A stretch of DNA of 64,000 nt from Actinoallomurus liliacearum (GTDB taxonomy: Bacteria > Actinomycetota > Actinomycetes > Streptosporangiales > Streptosporangiaceae). The notes below the pieces were generated by a model that was not told the DNA's origin, did no database searches, and saw nothing but the letters and a program-made list of their open reading frames with translations. Shown here piece by piece: positions 17,084 to 26,024 of the stretch (the stretch's first letter is position 1; every line of letters begins with the position of its first letter). Made by a program: the position numbers and the translations under genes. The DNA is taken from NCBI RefSeq assembly GCF_039542035.1, contig NZ_BAABHJ010000023.1, forward strand, positions 372,001 to 436,000, read 5' to 3'.

Positions 17084-18058
17084 TTGAACGGATCGGACAC
17101 AACGGCCTCGACCTGGCCGGACGCGGAGTCCCTGGCCGGGCCGGACGCGGCGTCGCTCTACCGTGAGGTCGCTCCGGCGGAGCCGCACCCGTTCGTGCGG
17201 TGCTGGTGGGAGCAGAGCGTCGACGAGCGGGTGGACGGCTACGTGCAGCGGGTGCTGCCGGACGCCTGCGCGGATGTGATCGTCTCGGCGGACGGGAGCG
17301 CGGTCGTCGTCGGGCCCGCGACGGAGCCCGTCCTGCCCCGGTTGCGCGGTGGGGAACGCCTGCGGGGGCTGCGCATCCGTACCACCGCCATCGGCACGGT
17401 GCTCGGCCTGCCCGCGTACGAGCTGCGCGACCTCCAGGTGCCGCTCCGCGAGCTGTTCCCGGCCGCGGAGGCGGGACGGATGGCGGACGGCGTGTGGCAC
17501 GGCCGGCGCTGGTCGCCCGCTGTGGACGGGCCGCCGGAGGACCGGCGGATCGAGTACGCCGTCCGCCGTCTCATGCGAACCGGGACACGGGTCGCGGACC
17601 TCGCCGGGGAGATCGACCTCTCCGAGCGCCAGTTGCGCCGTCTGCTCCTGGCCGCGACCGGGCTGGAGCCGCGGACCCTGCGGCGCGTGGCCCGCTTCCA
17701 ACGCTTCCTGACATTGTCCGACCAGGCCTGTACGCGGCCGGTGTCGGATCGGGCCTGTACGCGGCCGGTGTCGGATCGGGCCTGTACGCGGCCGGAGTCG
17801 GATCGGGCCTGTACGCGGCCGGAGTCGGATCGGGCCCGTACGCGGCCGGACCGGGCTCGTACGCCGTCCGGCCCGGTCCGGCCGGAGCGGTCGCTGGCCG
17901 AGCTCGCGGTCTCCGCCGGATACGCCGATCAGGCGCATCTGAGCCGGGAGGCGCGCGTCCTGGCAGGGCTGACGCCGTCCGCGTTGCTGGCCGAACGCCA
18001 CCCGTCCGCGGCGGCGGCCGGTCGGCCCGGTGACACAGGGCATGACTTCCCGGCTTGA
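17084..18058 (+). CDS. AraC-family regulator with a minisatellite inside its HTH domain
   Basis: The TTG at 17084, five bases after GGGGAGG, is the best start and gives 324 residues. Residues 20-150 are the DUF6597-type N-terminal domain often seen in AraC-family regulators (HPFVRCWWEQSV, LPDACADVIVSADG, LPAYELRDLQVPLRELFP). The C-terminal AraC helix-turn-helix is split: its first motif (VADLAGEIDLSERQLRRLL) is separated from the second (SLAELAVSAGYADQAHLSRE) by about 50 residues of DRACTRPVS-type repeats encoded by a 27-bp tandem repeat. It is divergent from the VOC gene, its likely target. Whether the expanded domain still binds DNA is uncertain. Confidence 0.83.
   Translation: MNGSDTTASTWPDAESLAGPDAASLYREVAPAEPHPFVRCWWEQSVDERVDGYVQRVLPDACADVIVSADGSAVVVGPATEPVLPRLRGGERLRGLRIRTTAIGTVLGLPAYELRDLQVPLRELFPAAEAGRMADGVWHGRRWSPAVDGPPEDRRIEYAVRRLMRTGTRVADLAGEIDLSERQLRRLLLAATGLEPRTLRRVARFQRFLTLSDQACTRPVSDRACTRPVSDRACTRPESDRACTRPESDRARTRPDRARTPSGPVRPERSLAELAVSAGYADQAHLSREARVLAGLTPSALLAERHPSAAAAGRPGDTGHDFPA
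17720..17866 (+). repeat. 27-bp tandem repeat in AraC-family gene
   Basis: Four full 27-bp units run from 17720 to 17827, with core GCCTGTACGCGGCCGG; two shorter diverged units follow to about 17866. All units keep the reading frame and encode nine-residue repeats (DRACTRPVS, DRACTRPES). The units are nearly identical, so the expansion is likely recent and possibly variable. Confidence 0.92.
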
Positions 18059-18479
18059 CCCGACGGGCTCCTCGAAACCGGCCGTCGGCGGTGACCCGCT
18101 CACACCTCTGCCTCGGCCCTGACATGGACCGTTACAGGAAAGATCGAGTGAATCGTCCGGAACGTGGGGTCTTTTCTTGCCCATTACCTCTTGGCCGCTT
18201 ACGGTTACCGCAGTGAGGTGTTACTCCGCGCAGTGCGGATTTCCATAGGACTGACCGCGTTCGACCAGTTGGAAGGTGTTGTGCCCGGCTCCCGCAGCCG
18301 GTGGTTCGCATAGCCAGGGTTCTGGAACGCTCCGGAGCCCGCCTGACCATGCGCGTCCGGCAGCCGACCGGAGGTGCTGGTCGCGGCCGTCCCGGGACCG
18401 CACGGCGCGCCCGTAACGCCTCGCGTCGCCGACATCAGGGCCTCCTGATGCCGCAGCGTCGAGGAGAGGGGTCAGTGCC
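18059..18479 (+). promoter_or_regulatory. 421-bp leader/intergenic region upstream of rny
   Basis: No protein gene is evident. A good primary-sigma-like promoter is TTGCCC at 18177-18182 and TACGGT at 18200-18205 with 17 bp between them, directed at rny. It would give an untranslated leader of about 270 nt, long enough for RNA-level control, although I recognise no known riboswitch in it. The ribosome binding site region GAGGAGAGGGG is at 18461-18471. Confidence 0.5.
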
Positions 18480-20063
18480 GTGATTTACGTCGTGACAGGT
18501 GCGGCACTGGTGGTCATCCTGGCGCTGGTCGTCCTGGTCCTCATCGTGCTGCGCCGTTTCGACGCCGCCGCCCGTACGGCCGCGGCGAACGAGGAGCAGG
18601 CGGAGGCGCAGCGGGGCGCCGACGAGATCGTCACCAAGGCCCGGGCAGACGCCCAGGACATCATCAGCGACGCCGAGGTCAAGGCGCGGGAGGCGTCCGC
18701 GGCGGCGCGGTCCGAGGTCGAGGACGAGATCAAGTCGCTGAAGGAGGACCTGCGGGCGCTCCGCGAGGATCTCGAGCGCCGCGAGGCCCGGCTCGCCGAG
18801 CGCGAGCACCGGCTGGACGACGAGGTGCGCCGCCTGGAGGAGCGCGCCCGTGAGCTGGCCGACGCCAAGCAGGCGCTGAAGGAACGGCGGGCCGCACTCG
18901 ACCGGCTCGACGACGAGCGCAAGAGCGTGCTCGAGCAGGCCGCCGGGCTCACCGCCGACCAGGCCAAGACCGAGCTCGTCACCCTGATCGAGAATCAGGC
19001 CAAACGCGAGGCCGCCCTGATCACGCGGGATATCGAGAACGAGGCGCGCGAAGAGGGCGAGAAGCGCGCCCGCAAGATCGTGACCCTGGCGATCCAGCGG
19101 GTCGCCAGCGAGCAGACCGCGGAGTCGGTCGTGTCGGTGCTGCACCTGCCCAGCGACGAGATGAAGGGCCGGATCATCGGCCGTGAGGGCCGCAACATCC
19201 GGTCCTTCGAGACGACGACCGGCGTGAACCTCATCATCGACGACACGCCCGAGGCGGTGCTGCTGAGCTGCTTCGATCCCGTACGCCGGGAGGTCGGCCG
19301 GCTGACGCTGGAGAAGCTGGTCCTCGACGGCCGGATCCATCCGCAGCGGATCGAGGAGATCTACGAGCACAGCAAGGCCGAGGTCGAGCAGTTGTGCGTG
19401 CGCTCCGGTGAGGACGCCCTGCTGGAACTGGGGCTCACCGACATGCACCCGGAGCTGATCACCTTGCTGGGCCGCCTGCGGTACCGGACGTCGTACGGGC
19501 AGAACGTCCTGGCGCACCTCATCGAGTCGGCGCATCTGGCCGGGGTCATGGCGGCCGAGCTGAGGCTGCCGATTCCGCTGCTGAAGCGGTGCACGCTGCT
19601 GCACGACATCGGCAAGGCGCTGACGCACGAGGTCGAGGGCAGCCACGCGCTGATCGGCGCGGAGATCGCCCGGCGGTACGGCGAGGACGAGGACGTCGTG
19701 CACGCCATCGAGGCGCACCACAACGAGGTCGAGGTGCGCACCGTGGAGGCGGTGCTGACCCAGGCGGCGGACTCCATCAGCGGAGGCCGCCCGGGTGCGC
19801 GGCGCGAGTCGCTGGAGGCGTACGTCAAGCGGCTCGAACGGCTCGAGGAGATCGCGGCCACGCGCGAGGGCGTCGAGAAGGTCTTCGCCATGCAGGCCGG
19901 CCGGGAGATCCGGGTGATGGTGCGGCCCGATTCGGTGGACGACCTGCAGGCGCAGGTCATCGCGCACGATATCGCCAAGCAGGTCGAGGAGGAGCTGACC
20001 TACCCCGGTCAGATCCGGATCACCGTGGTCCGCGAGTCGCGCGCCACGGAGTTCGCCCGCTGA
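18480..20063 (+). CDS. rny: Ribonuclease Y
   Basis: The GTG start follows GAGGAGAGGGG. The 527-residue protein has a membrane anchor (about residues 4-24), a long charged coiled coil (about 30-200), a KH domain with GRIIGREGRN (230-239) and an HD domain with LLHDIGKA (His375-Asp376) and further ligands such as VVHAIEAHHNEVE. This is the complete RNase Y architecture: a membrane-tethered endoribonuclease that initiates mRNA decay. A 5-bp break separates it from nothing else in sense; the next gene converges. Confidence 0.96.
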   Translation: MIYVVTGAALVVILALVVLVLIVLRRFDAAARTAAANEEQAEAQRGADEIVTKARADAQDIISDAEVKAREASAAARSEVEDEIKSLKEDLRALREDLERREARLAEREHRLDDEVRRLEERARELADAKQALKERRAALDRLDDERKSVLEQAAGLTADQAKTELVTLIENQAKREAALITRDIENEAREEGEKRARKIVTLAIQRVASEQTAESVVSVLHLPSDEMKGRIIGREGRNIRSFETTTGVNLIIDDTPEAVLLSCFDPVRREVGRLTLEKLVLDGRIHPQRIEEIYEHSKAEVEQLCVRSGEDALLELGLTDMHPELITLLGRLRYRTSYGQNVLAHLIESAHLAGVMAAELRLPIPLLKRCTLLHDIGKALTHEVEGSHALIGAEIARRYGEDEDVVHAIEAHHNEVEVRTVEAVLTQAADSISGGRPGARRESLEAYVKRLERLEEIAATREGVEKVFAMQAGREIRVMVRPDSVDDLQAQVIAHDIAKQVEEELTYPGQIRITVVRESRATEFAR

Positions 20064-20071
20064 CGACCGCG

Positions 20072-20104
20072 GCCCGGCCGACCGGACCGCCGCACCGGCC
20101 GGGC
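20072..20104. terminator. Hairpin after rny
   Basis: GCCCGGCCG (20072-20080) and CGGCCGGGC (20096-20104) form a perfect 9-bp stem nine bases after the rny stop, between rny and the convergent peptidase gene. No T-run is present. Confidence 0.55.
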
Positions 20105-20196
20105 TCTTCCCGATCGGCGGCGGCCCACCTCGCTCCGGGACCATGCCCCGGTCCCCGGCCGGGCGGCCCGGCCGGGTGCGTGCGGGCCCGGGGGCC

Positions 20197-22212
20197 TCAG
20201 GCGGAGGTCTCGGCGTCCTCCGAAACGGCGGCCTCCTGCCCCGGTGCGCCGGCCTGGTCGGCGGGCGGGCGGCCGACGGTGAGCTCGATCGGCGCGACGT
20301 CCTTCGGGTCGAACCCCAGCGTCTGCCCGTAGAAGGCGAGCTCGGCCTCCAGGCAGGCGATGACCGTGTCGGCGCGCCGGAACCCGTGCGACTCTCCCTC
20401 GAACGTGAGATACGCGTACGGCGTCTGCTTGCGCGCCATCGCCTCGGCGAACCGCTCGGACTGCGGCGGGGAGACGATCGGGTCGTCCAGGCCCTGCAGG
20501 AGCAGTACGGGGCAGGCGACCTCCGACGCGCGCGCGATCGGGGAGCGCTCCTCGTAGGCGCGCTCGAAGCCGGGGATCGGCCCGATCAGCCCGTACAGGT
20601 AGGTCGATTCGAAATCGTGGGTCTCCTTGAGCCAGTTCTGCGGGTCGGAGATGCCGAAGTAGGAGGTGCCCGCCTTGAACAGGTCCGTCTGCGTCACCGC
20701 GCAGAGCGTCGTCCAGCCGCCGGCGCTGCCGCCGCGGATGGCCAGCCGTCCGGGATCGGCGGCGCCACCGCGGATGAGCGCCTCGGCGGCGGCCACGCTG
20801 TCCTCGACGTCCACGATCCCCCACTGGCGGCGCAGCCGTTCGCGGTAGGCACGGCCGTATCCGGTGGAGCCGCCGTAGTTCACGTCGATCACGCCGATGC
20901 CCCGGCTGGTGAAGTAGGCGATCTCCAGGTCCAGCACGCTCGTGCCATGATCGGTCGGGCCGCCGTGCACGAACACGACGTACGGCGGCAGCTCGCCCGC
21001 AGGGGCCTGGAAGGCCGGGTTGGACGGCGGGTACACGTAGGCGTGCACCGGGCGCCCGAACGGGCCCTCGAGCTCCTGGGCTCGCGGCAGCGGGAGATAG
21101 GCCGCCTCGGGCGGGGAGTCGAGCTCGCTGCGCAGCACCTTCGCCTCGCCGCTGTCGGCGTCCACCACGACCACCGACCAGGGGATGTCGGGTGCACCCG
21201 CGATGCCCACGATGCTCGTTCCGTCGGCGGAGAGCTGGGGCTTCCAGTCGGTGTAGGGCAGGTCGAAGTCGACCATCTCGGCCGTCTCCGGGTCGTACAG
21301 ACCGAGCCGCTGGTCGCCCTGGCCGTGCAGCACCGCGATGCGGCCGTCGTCCAGGACGGCGTACGGGCGGCCGCCGAGCTGCCACAGCGCTCCGGCGAAC
21401 TCCTCCTCGGCCGGGTACAGCGCCTGCGGGGACTCGCCGTGCAGGCCGAGCTCGTAGAGGTTCCACCAGCCCGGCCAGTCGGACACGACGTACAGCCGGG
21501 ACTCGCTGAGCCAGGTGGGCGCCAGCGCCGACTCGTTCAGGCCGCCCTTGACCTGCCGCGGCCGGTCCAGCGCGCCCGTCTCGTCGAACGCGGCGACCCG
21601 CACCTCGGTGCCGTCCCACGGCATTCGCGGGTGGCTCCACTGCATCCAGGCGAGGTGACCGCCCTCCGGGGACGGTGTGGGGAAGGCGTAGAAGTCGGCG
21701 CCGCTGACGAGCTCGCGGATCGCCCCGGCGTTCTCCGCGGCGCTGCCGTCGACGGGGACCGCGACGATCGCCCGGCGTACGCCCGCGGTGGTGTGGCCCT
21801 CACAGACGCACCAGATGTGCTGGGCGTCCGGCGCGAGCGCGAAGTCGGCGTAGCGGAGGCCGGCCGGCTGCGCGGGCTCCGGGGTCAGCGGGCGCGGCAG
21901 CTCGCCCGGAGTCAGCCGGTAGAGCCGCTGGTCCTCGTAATTGGCGAAGACCACGTCGCCGTCGGGAAGGGGAATGTAGGACCGCCCGCCGTACTCGTGC
22001 ACGCGGGTACGGGCGTTCCACGGCGCGGGCAGCAGGTCGACGCCGGACCGCACGATCGTGGTCCGGCCGCCCTTATCCGGGCGGGTCTCCTGCCACCACA
22101 CCCGATCACCGTGGATGGTGGGGTAGCTGAGTCGCAGGCGCGCGCGGGCCACGTCGGCGGCGGAGATCGGAGAGGACCAGGATCCATAGGGGGCGGTAGC
22201 GCGAGCGGTCAT
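20197..22212 (-). CDS. S9-family (prolyl oligopeptidase-like) serine peptidase
   Basis: A 671-residue cytosolic protein without signal peptide. An N-terminal beta-propeller region (about 1-410) precedes an alpha/beta-hydrolase domain with the nucleophile motif GGSAGG (Ser at about 496), Asp in LLQGLDDP (about 576-577) and His in GESHGFR (about 609), a complete S9 triad. It probably cleaves short peptides, as acylaminoacyl- or dipeptidyl-peptidases do. An ATG six codons upstream is possible, but neither start has a strong ribosome binding site. Confidence 0.9.
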   Translation of the reverse strand: MTARATAPYGSWSSPISAADVARARLRLSYPTIHGDRVWWQETRPDKGGRTTIVRSGVDLLPAPWNARTRVHEYGGRSYIPLPDGDVVFANYEDQRLYRLTPGELPRPLTPEPAQPAGLRYADFALAPDAQHIWCVCEGHTTAGVRRAIVAVPVDGSAAENAGAIRELVSGADFYAFPTPSPEGGHLAWMQWSHPRMPWDGTEVRVAAFDETGALDRPRQVKGGLNESALAPTWLSESRLYVVSDWPGWWNLYELGLHGESPQALYPAEEEFAGALWQLGGRPYAVLDDGRIAVLHGQGDQRLGLYDPETAEMVDFDLPYTDWKPQLSADGTSIVGIAGAPDIPWSVVVVDADSGEAKVLRSELDSPPEAAYLPLPRAQELEGPFGRPVHAYVYPPSNPAFQAPAGELPPYVVFVHGGPTDHGTSVLDLEIAYFTSRGIGVIDVNYGGSTGYGRAYRERLRRQWGIVDVEDSVAAAEALIRGGAADPGRLAIRGGSAGGWTTLCAVTQTDLFKAGTSYFGISDPQNWLKETHDFESTYLYGLIGPIPGFERAYEERSPIARASEVACPVLLLQGLDDPIVSPPQSERFAEAMARKQTPYAYLTFEGESHGFRRADTVIACLEAELAFYGQTLGFDPKDVAPIELTVGRPPADQAGAPGQEAAVSEDAETSA

Positions 22213-22351
22213 ATCGGAATCGTCTCGCAAACCGGGCGCTCATGGGACCTCGACCCGAGACTTGACAGGGGCGAACATCGCCGCGTCCGCCCAGCCGCTC
22301 GGGCCGGTCTCGGCGGTCCGGGATCACGCCGGCTCCTGAGACGGCGTGAAC

Positions 22352-22390
22352 GTGAAACGGGCCGGTGGATCGACCACCGGCCCGTTTCAC
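22352..22390 (-). terminator. 17-bp perfect hairpin at the end of the glu operon
   Basis: GTGAAACGGGCCGGTGG (22352-22368) is followed by a 5-nt loop (ATCGA) and its exact complement (22374-22390). It sits 12 bp after the last gene of the minus-strand glu operon and upstream of the peptidase gene, as expected for an intrinsic terminator of the I-shaped, T-less type. Confidence 0.75.
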
Positions 22391-22402
22391 GTCGTCGCCT
22401 GC

Positions 22403-23356
22403 TCAGGTGGGCATGACGGCGTCCTGCGACATCCCCGCGCCGGGCAGGGCACCGCCGGTGCCGAGCGTCTTGGCGGAGCTCTTGCGGCTGCGCCGGCTGC
22501 GCTTCTCCAGCCAGGTGGCGAGGTAGCTGAGCGACAGGTTCATCGCGATGTAGATCAGCGCGATCACGATCGCGGCCGGGATGAGGTTGCCGTACTGCGT
22601 CGGGATGAGCCGGTACCCCGTGTTGAGCAGGTCCTCGTACGCGATGATCCAGCCCAGCGCCGAGTCCTTCAGCAGGACGACGAGCTGGCTGACGATCGCC
22701 GGCATCATCGCGGTGGTGGCCTGCGGGATCAGGATGAGCCGCATCACGCCGCCCTTGCGCAGGCCGATCGCGTACGCCGCCTCCGACTGGCCTCGGGGCA
22801 CCGAGTTGATCCCCGCGCGGAAGATCTCGGCCAGCACGGAGCCGTTGTAGAGCATCAGCCCGATGACGAGCGCGGCGAACGCGCTGACCTCGGGGAACTC
22901 CCGGTTCAGGGCGTTCGCGATCGTCGGCGGCCCGCTGAAGACGAAGAAGATCAGGATCAGCAGCGGGATCGCGCGGAAGAACTCGACGATCGCCCCGGCC
23001 GGGATCCTGATCCACCGGTGGTCGGACAGGCGCGCGAGCCCGAAGACCACGCCGAAGATCAGTGCGAGCACGGCCGCGGCGAGGGACGCCTTCAGCGTGC
23101 CGCCGATACCGGGAAGGATGTAGTCCGTCCAGGTCGAGCCCTGGATGAACGGCTTCCACAGCTTGCCCTGCAGCTGGCCTTCTTTGTGGAACCGGGCGAT
23201 GACGACGTAGATGATGCCGAGGATGACGATCGCCGCGATGAGCGTCAGGATGTTGTGCCGCATCCGGGCCTTCGGACCCGGCGCGTCGAACAGGACCGAC
23301 GCCTGCCGCTTCTTGGCGCGCGGGGGCGCCGGCTTGGTGTCCGTCACGGTCGTCAC
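22403..23356 (-). CDS. gluD: Glutamate ABC transporter permease GluD
   Basis: The 317-residue permease starts at the GTG that overlaps the gluC stop (GTGA). A cytosolic Lys/Arg-rich head of about 38 residues is followed by a first span (HNILTLIAAIVILGIIYVV), the His/Glu/Gln permease core, and the EAA loop GQSEAAYAIGLRKGGVMRLI with FRAIPLLILIFFVFSG. It forms the inner-membrane channel with GluC. The Ser/Gly-rich C-terminal tail is usual for actinobacterial GluD. Confidence 0.92.
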   Translation of the reverse strand: MTTVTDTKPAPPRAKKRQASVLFDAPGPKARMRHNILTLIAAIVILGIIYVVIARFHKEGQLQGKLWKPFIQGSTWTDYILPGIGGTLKASLAAAVLALIFGVVFGLARLSDHRWIRIPAGAIVEFFRAIPLLILIFFVFSGPPTIANALNREFPEVSAFAALVIGLMLYNGSVLAEIFRAGINSVPRGQSEAAYAIGLRKGGVMRLILIPQATTAMMPAIVSQLVVLLKDSALGWIIAYEDLLNTGYRLIPTQYGNLIPAAIVIALIYIAMNLSLSYLATWLEKRSRRSRKSSAKTLGTGGALPGAGMSQDAVMPT

Positions 23357-24042
23357 CGGGCCACCGCCATTCGCTTGGCCAGCCAGTTGAAGAAGAACCC
23401 GGTCGGCAGGGTGAGGCACATGAAGCCGACCGCGAAGCCGACGAAGATCGGCAGGGTCGCGCCGTACTGCTCGAACATGTCCTTCATCAGCGAGGCCGCC
23501 TCGTAGTAGCTCGCGACCAGGACCACCGTCGTGTTCTTGATCATCGCGATCATGACGCTGCCGAGCGGCGCGATGACCGCGCGGAACGCCTGCGGCATGA
23601 TCACCATGCGCAGCGACTGGGTGAAGGTGAGCCCGATCGCCCGCGCCGCCTCCGCCTGTCCCATCGGCACCGTGTTGATGCCGGCCCGGAGGGACTCGGC
23701 CACGAACGCCGCGGTGTAGATCGACATGCCGATGACCGCCAGCCAGAAGAAGTTGACGGTCGACGTGTTGGAGATCCTGAACTTCAGCGTGTCGCTCAGC
23801 CCCAGGCTGCAGAACAGCAGCACCAGCGTGAGCGGGGTGTTCCGCAGCGTGTTGACGTAGAACGTGCCGGCGATCCGCAGCACCCGGATCGGCGAGACGC
23901 GCATCGCGGTGATCAGCGTGCCGATCACGATGGACAGGATGCCCACCGTCACGGAGATCCGGATGTTCGCCCAGAACGCCGAGAGCAGCTTGTCAGTGTT
24001 GTCCGCCAACGGGCTGAAGTCGAGGAGTACGTTCCAGTTCAT
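23353..24042 (-). CDS. gluC: Glutamate ABC transporter permease GluC
   Basis: A 229-residue permease of the HisM/GluC family with about five membrane spans, TLRNTPLTLVLLF near the N-terminus and the EAA loop GQAEAARAIGLTFTQSLRMV, which docks the ATPase GluA. The ATG follows a GTAGGAGTGAG ribosome binding site. It is coupled to gluD by a four-base overlap. Confidence 0.94.
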   Translation of the reverse strand: MNWNVLLDFSPLADNTDKLLSAFWANIRISVTVGILSIVIGTLITAMRVSPIRVLRIAGTFYVNTLRNTPLTLVLLFCSLGLSDTLKFRISNTSTVNFFWLAVIGMSIYTAAFVAESLRAGINTVPMGQAEAARAIGLTFTQSLRMVIMPQAFRAVIAPLGSVMIAMIKNTTVVLVASYYEAASLMKDMFEQYGATLPIFVGFAVGFMCLTLPTGFFFNWLAKRMAVAR

Positions 24043-24115
24043 CTCACTCCTACGCTCTTACGAGCGGCGCCGGTGAGCCCGTGCGGCCCACCGGCGCCGA
24101 TCCCGTACCTGCGGC

Positions 24116-24970
24116 TCAGCTGCAGCCTTCCGGGGTGGGGGCGGTCGCGTCGAAGGGGAGGTTCGCCTTGGCGAACCACTTCTCCCACAGCTGCTTGGCG
24201 GTGCCGTCGGAGTACATCGACTTGATCGCGTCGTTCACGGCGTTGCAGGTCTTGGTGTCGCCCTTCTTGAGGCCGACGCCGTACTTCTCGTCGGTGAACG
24301 GCGCGTTCACGACCTTGACCGCCGAGCCCTCACGGACGGCGAAGCCGCCCAGGATGGTCGCGTCGGTGGAGACCGCGTCGACCGAGCCGCCCTTGAGCTT
24401 GGTGATGCACTCCTCGTAGCCCTGGGCCGGGACGGTCACGGCGGCGACCTTCGCGTTCAGCTTGTTGGTGCCCTCGGTGATGTTCTTCCAGGAGTTAGAC
24501 CCGGACACCGCGCACAGCTTCTTGCCCTTGAGGGACTGCAGGCTCGTGATCGAGCTGTCGTTCGCCCGGACCATCAGGTCCTGGTGGGTGACGACGTACG
24601 GGCCGCCGAAGGTGACCTTCGGCTTACGCGCATCGGTGATCGAGTAGGTGGCGATCACCATGTCGACCGTGCCGTTCTGCAGGAAGGTCTCCCGGTTGGC
24701 CGACCGGGCCTCCTTGAACTCGATCTTGCTGTCGTCCTTCACGCCGAGCTTCTTGGCGACGTACTTGGCCACGTCGATGTCGAAGCCCTCGACCCCGCTG
24801 CCGGTCTTCATGCCGAGGGCGGGCTGGTCGTACTTGACGCCGATGACGATCTTCTTGCCGTCCTTGGCCTTGTCGACCACCGTGGTGTTCTTCTTCGCGG
24901 CACAGCCGGAGATGCCCGCCGTGGCCACCGCGAGCGCGGCGGCGACGACCCCGAAGTGACGTACTCGCAT
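24116..24970 (-). CDS. gluB: Glutamate-binding lipoprotein GluB
   Basis: The ATG at 24970 is preceded by AGGGGAT. The 284-residue product has a lipoprotein signal with lipobox ISGC (Cys23), then a type II periplasmic binding fold: KIVIGVKYDQPALG, GFDIDVAKYVAKKLG, NRETFLQNGTVDMVIATYSI, and LCAVSGSNSW. This matches glutamate/aspartate binding proteins of the GluB family. It captures the amino acid outside the membrane and delivers it to GluCD. Confidence 0.94.
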   Translation of the reverse strand: MRVRHFGVVAAALAVATAGISGCAAKKNTTVVDKAKDGKKIVIGVKYDQPALGMKTGSGVEGFDIDVAKYVAKKLGVKDDSKIEFKEARSANRETFLQNGTVDMVIATYSITDARKPKVTFGGPYVVTHQDLMVRANDSSITSLQSLKGKKLCAVSGSNSWKNITEGTNKLNAKVAAVTVPAQGYEECITKLKGGSVDAVSTDATILGGFAVREGSAVKVVNAPFTDEKYGVGLKKGDTKTCNAVNDAIKSMYSDGTAKQLWEKWFAKANLPFDATAPTPEGCS

Positions 24971-25050
24971 TTCTATCCCCTGTGTAGTGGCAGAACCGCG
25001 CCCGCGGTTCCTCGGGTCGGATGAGTCCAGATCCGTCGAACCGGTCGCGA

Positions 25051-25833
25051 TCAGTGCGTCAGGATCTTGGAGAGGAAGTCCTTGGCGCGGTCGCTCCGCG
25101 CGTTGGTGAAGAACTCTCCGGGGGTGTTCTCCTCGACGATCTGGCCGTCCGCCATGAACACCACCTTGTTGGCCGATGCCCGGGCGAACCCCATCTCGTG
25201 GGTCACCACGACCATCGTCATGCCCTCGGCGGCCAGGTTGATCATTACGTCGAGGACCTCTTTGACCATCTCCGGGTCGAGGGCCGAGGTCGGCTCGTCG
25301 AACAACATGACCTTGGGCCGCATCGCGAGCGCCCGGGCGATCGCGGCGCGCTGCTGCTGGCCGCCGGACAGCTGCGCGGGGTACTTCTCGGCCTGCGAGG
25401 CGATGCCCACCCGCTCGAGGAGCTCCATCGCGCGCTGCTCGGCCTCGGTCTTGTCCGTCTTGCGAACCTTGATCGGACCGAGCGTGACGTTCTGCAGGAT
25501 CGTCTTGTGCGCGAACAGGTTGAACGACTGGAAGACCATCCCCACGTCGGCGCGCAGCTGCGCCAGCGCCCTGCCCTCCTCGGGCAGCGGCTTGCCGTCG
25601 ATCCGGATGGTGCCGCCCTCGATGGGCTCGAGCCGGTTGATCGTGCGGCACAGCGTCGACTTGCCGCCGCCCGACGGGCCGATCACGACCACGACCTCGC
25701 CACGATGGATGGTGAGGTCGATGTCCTTGAGGACATGGTGCTCGCCGTAGTACTTGTTCACGTTCTCAAGCACGACGAGAGGTCCGCCGCCGCTCACCTC
25801 GGCCTCCCGGGCCTCCTTGCCGCTGTCCGTCAT
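25051..25833 (-). CDS. gluA: Glutamate ABC transporter ATPase GluA
   Basis: A 260-residue ATPase with Walker A GPSGGGKS, Q-loop FQSFNLFAHKT, signature LSGGQQQR, Walker B VMLFDEPTSALD and H-loop VVVTHEMGFA. It powers glutamate import by GluBCD and is first in the operon. The ATG at 25833 has no ribosome binding site and may be leaderless. An in-frame GTG at 25797, five bases after GGAGG, would give 248 residues, closer to the family norm, and is a serious alternative. Confidence 0.94.
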   Translation of the reverse strand: MTDSGKEAREAEVSGGGPLVVLENVNKYYGEHHVLKDIDLTIHRGEVVVVIGPSGGGKSTLCRTINRLEPIEGGTIRIDGKPLPEEGRALAQLRADVGMVFQSFNLFAHKTILQNVTLGPIKVRKTDKTEAEQRAMELLERVGIASQAEKYPAQLSGGQQQRAAIARALAMRPKVMLFDEPTSALDPEMVKEVLDVMINLAAEGMTMVVVTHEMGFARASANKVVFMADGQIVEENTPGEFFTNARSDRAKDFLSKILTH

Positions 25834-26024
25834 GTGCGCAAAGCGTACGTCACGGAATTGCCAAGAAAGCGGAGCCCAGGTACCGATCCGGTCACGTTGC
25901 AGTGCGCATTTGCCTGCGGCGGAGTGGCGCCGGCCCCCTGAAGTCGATCTTGTACGGGGCCGGCGCGGCGCGAGTGTGATCGAGTCACCGTCCGGCGCCG
26001 GGCGCGCGTACTCTTTCCTATGAG

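Noticed and set aside
17720..17866. Repeats resembling a CRISPR array
   Set aside because: Units are contiguous without spacers, in frame within a coding sequence, and no cas genes are present.
18132..18435. Small minus-strand frames in the region upstream of rny
   Set aside because: No ribosome binding sites and no coding bias; they overlap the likely rny promoter.
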